Position numbers and translations under genes: made by a program
Source of the DNA: Vitrella brassicaformis
Taxonomy: Eukaryota > Sar > Vitrellaceae
Direction of reading: 5' to 3'
Assembly: GCA_001179505.1 (NCBI GenBank)
Contig: CDMY01000449.1
Span: forward strand, 37,201-71,418
DNA length: 34,218 nt
The notes under the pieces: model-generated
What the model was told of the DNA's origin: nothing
Seen by the model: only the letters and a program-made list of their open reading frames with translations
Databases searched by the model: none
Part shown: piece after piece, positions 31,875 through 34,218 of the stretch
Position numbering within the stretch: the first letter of the stretch is position 1
Layout of the letters: every line of letters begins with the position of its first letter

Positions 31875-34218
31875 ATGCGCGACACTGTCAGGTGACAACA
31901 ACAAACAGCGCCGTGCCATCCTTTCGCCGCGCGGCATTGTTTCGACCTTTTTGCTGCTACCGTCTTGGTGCAGGTACCGCCGTGGCTATCCGGGTCAGCG
32001 TGATGGCCAGTCGACGACAGTGTTGCAGTTCTACCTCAACCGCATCGCGTCGACGCCTTACGGCACCAAGATAGAGGCCATCCTGGCGGACTGTCGCGGG
32101 GACTCCGAGCTGCTCGCGAGGCGCCTATTCGGGTGCATTCAGGTGTGCGCGACAGACAGCCAGACAGACAGACAGACAGACAGACAGAACGCATCCCCAT
32201 TTCCCGTCACGTCAGTCACTGCAACGAACGGTCGCTGTCTTGTTGTGTGTGTGTCCGTCAGTGGCTGTTTCCCATCCGTGAAAAGGGCCTGGCTGGCGAT
32301 GCACCGCCTCTGACCAAACCTGAGGCCGAGTACATGGCGACGGACGAGTGGGTCAAGGACAGAGTGCTTCGCGCGTACAAGATGATTCTAGGTCAGTCAA
32401 TCAGGCAACAAGCGGGCGACACACCGCAGACACGGAAGGGGCTGCCACACACATCCGCACTGTCATCTCTGTGCTGTTGGTCGTGTGCTTCGTCCAGACT
32501 TCTATGGCTTCCGTCTGGCGTGTGACGAAACCGGTGAGGTCGAGCGTGCCGCCGAGTCGGAGTACCCCCGGAGGTTCAACCACGTGGTCATGGTGCGGCA
32601 CATTACCCGCATCATCAAGTCCCTCGGCGAGCTGGGATATCAGCACTTCCAAAGGCCGCTCGTCGAGACCCTCATCAGCGGTGGGCGGGTGGGTGACGGA
32701 TACATGGACGTCTGTGTGTGCATGTATTGTGGCTGGGTGCCTGTGTGCAGAGATCTATGACAGTTGCCCGGCGCATCTCGACATCGTGTCTCTCCGCATG
32801 GCGAAATCGGCCACGCGATTGTGGGTGCATCTTGTTAGGTACGGTAGACATACACACACACACACACACACATACACCACCCAGAGACCCTCACTGATGC
32901 GTGTGCGATTCTCAGGGACGAGAATGAGCGTCAGGACCTCTGCCGCATGGTCTTCCACAAGTATCGAGAGGACATACGCGAGCCGGGAGACGACTTCTCA
33001 CTCACCGGTACACAGACGGACACACAGACATGTACGACCCACCAATCCGATACGTGGCCTCCCCTCCTCTGTTCTTCTCCCTGTCGCCCCCACCCATCCG
33101 TCAGTGGCCGCCCCGCCCCCTCCTTTGCCCACACCACACGACACCACGAGCAGCAAAGCAGTTGGCCTGCTCGACGGCCTCCCTGTCTATGCGGCCGCCA
33201 ATGGGTGCTTCAAGGCGCGGATCGATGGCGAGGTGCGCACACTGCCTGCGGCAGCAAAGCCCAAGATCGTGATGTTTGTGGACGAGCAACAGCATCCGGC
33301 GCAGCACAAACCAACCATGCAGGTCATCGTCGAGGCTCTTACTGGTAAAGGCCGCATCCGGTCGGACACACACAATCGCTCTGTGACCTCGTCATTCGTT
33401 CGTCTTTGTATCTTTGGCAATGTATTTATGCAGGCAAGGTTTTCACGCTGTGTGTCGCCCCGTCTGACACCATCGAGGACGTCAAGGCCGACATACAGCA
33501 CCGTGAGGGCACCCCGCCCTTCCAGCAGCTGGTGCTTTTAGGAGAACAAACGGTTGGAGAACTGGTAGGGCCGGAGAACGAACGGACCCTGGCGTTCTAC
33601 GGCATCCAGGACAATGACATGCTGCGCCTCGTCCAGTTCATGCAGATCTTCGTCAAGCGTCTTGATGGTATGCACCCTTGAACATCCCGCAACCGAAAGC
33701 GTGCCACTCTCCTGGTGCATTCAGGCATGACCATCACGGTGCAGGCCTGTCGGCATGAGACCGTTACGGACCTTAAGGCGAAGATAAAGGAGCGTGAGGG
33801 CATCCCGACCGACCAGCAGCGACTCATCTTCGCCGGTCGGCAGCTGGAGGACGGCCGCACCTTCGACTACTACAACATCCAGGAGGAGTCTACGGTGCAT
33901 CTGATGCTGAGACTGAGGGGGGGCATGTTCCATGAGACCAGGTGAGGCCGACTCGGCGCACACAGTGACGACCAACACAGCCGTGCACACCTGGCTGCAA
34001 TCCCTGTGTGTTTGGTGCAGCGGCCGTCACGGCTTCAACGCCTCTAGTGCGATGGAGTCAGGCCAAGACGACCAACAGGTGACCTATACCACACAGTACA
34101 CTGAGGGGGGGCGAGGCGTCCATCTGTGTGGTCCCCGTACTGCAGGAGGGACCTGACACACACCAGCAGCAGCCGGCCAGCAATGGGGGAGCAGGTGGGT
34201 GGGTGAGAGGGGGGGGGG
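31875..34218 (+). CDS. OGFr conserved-domain protein fused to two ubiquitin-like domains (3' partial)
   Basis: Exons: 31875-31891, 31974-32142, 32262-32391, 32498-32680, 32751-32838, 32916-33007, 33105-33344, 33434-33667, 33725-33941, 34021-34078, and 34145 onward into the window end. All phases match. The first part carries the opioid growth factor receptor (OGFr_N) signature: [48 protein letters not shown] and [14 protein letters not shown] Pro-rich linker follows, then a diverged ubiquitin-like domain ([19 protein letters not shown], exon 8) and a near-canonical ubiquitin domain ([37 protein letters not shown], exon 9), then a hydrophilic tail. At the ubiquitin Lys48 site there is Arg, and at Lys63 Glu. 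OGFr homologues occur across eukaryotes with little functional knowledge outside vertebrates. The start is a minimum: an upstream exon may add residues. It is probably a host gene next to the insertion. Confidence 0.85.
32165..32189. repeat. ACAG microsatellite in intron
   Basis: About six CAGA units in the intron between the exons encoding FGCIQ and WLFPI of the OGFr gene. Confidence 0.8.

Noticed and set aside
1-34218. tRNA, rRNA, CRISPR or bacterial ribosome-binding features
   Set aside because: No cloverleaf, rRNA-like block or regularly spaced repeat-spacer array was seen; the repeats are simple microsatellites.

Overview
The window looks like nuclear DNA of an intron-dense, moderately GC-rich protist. 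Genes are cut into many small exons with GT..AG borders, often CAG|GT, and introns are full of CA/GT, GTCT and GA microsatellites. Bacterial operon structure is absent. The style fits an alveolate such as a chromerid (for example Vitrella brassicaformis), but that is an inference from style and gene content, not a match I could run.

Main result: bases 1 to about 30793 appear to be one giant DNA transposon of at least 30.8 kb. It is bounded by about 0.8 kb terminal inverted repeats (TIRs, 1-838 and 29978-30793) that agree at roughly 90 % by eye. The left TIR is still matching at base 1, so the outer left end may lie outside the window. Inside are six intron-rich genes arranged as three head-to-head pairs, each sharing a short intergenic region: (1) an HMG-box protein (minus, 2073-4031) and a chromodomain/AT-hook protein (plus, 4250-5799); (2) a Ulp1-like cysteine peptidase (minus, 6360-9164) and a very long protein of about 2400 residues in roughly 95 exons with a ubiquitin-like domain and several zinc clusters (plus, 9264-23687); (3) a KDZ-type (Kyakuja-Dileera-Zisupton) transposase with its cysteine cluster and three candidate catalytic acids (minus, 24134-28357) and an unrecognised protein of about 268 residues (plus, 28562-29612).

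The transposase assigns the element to the KDZ group. KDZ elements of fungi are known to carry extra genes, including a divergent HMG protein, so the HMG gene fits. HMG, chromodomain and AT-hook proteins could act on chromatin or target choice, and the peptidase and ubiquitin-like domain could act on modifier conjugation or protein maturation. These roles are inferred.

Right of the element (31875 to the end) lies a probable host gene, incomplete at its 3' end: an opioid-growth-factor-receptor (OGFr) conserved domain followed by two ubiquitin-like domains, the second ending in an intact LRLRGG. I found no rRNA, tRNA, CRISPR or bacterial features. Exon borders were set by hand from splice signals and reading phase. 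They close exactly for the HMG, chromodomain, 268-residue and OGFr genes. A few junctions remain open in the peptidase, long-protein and transposase genes.
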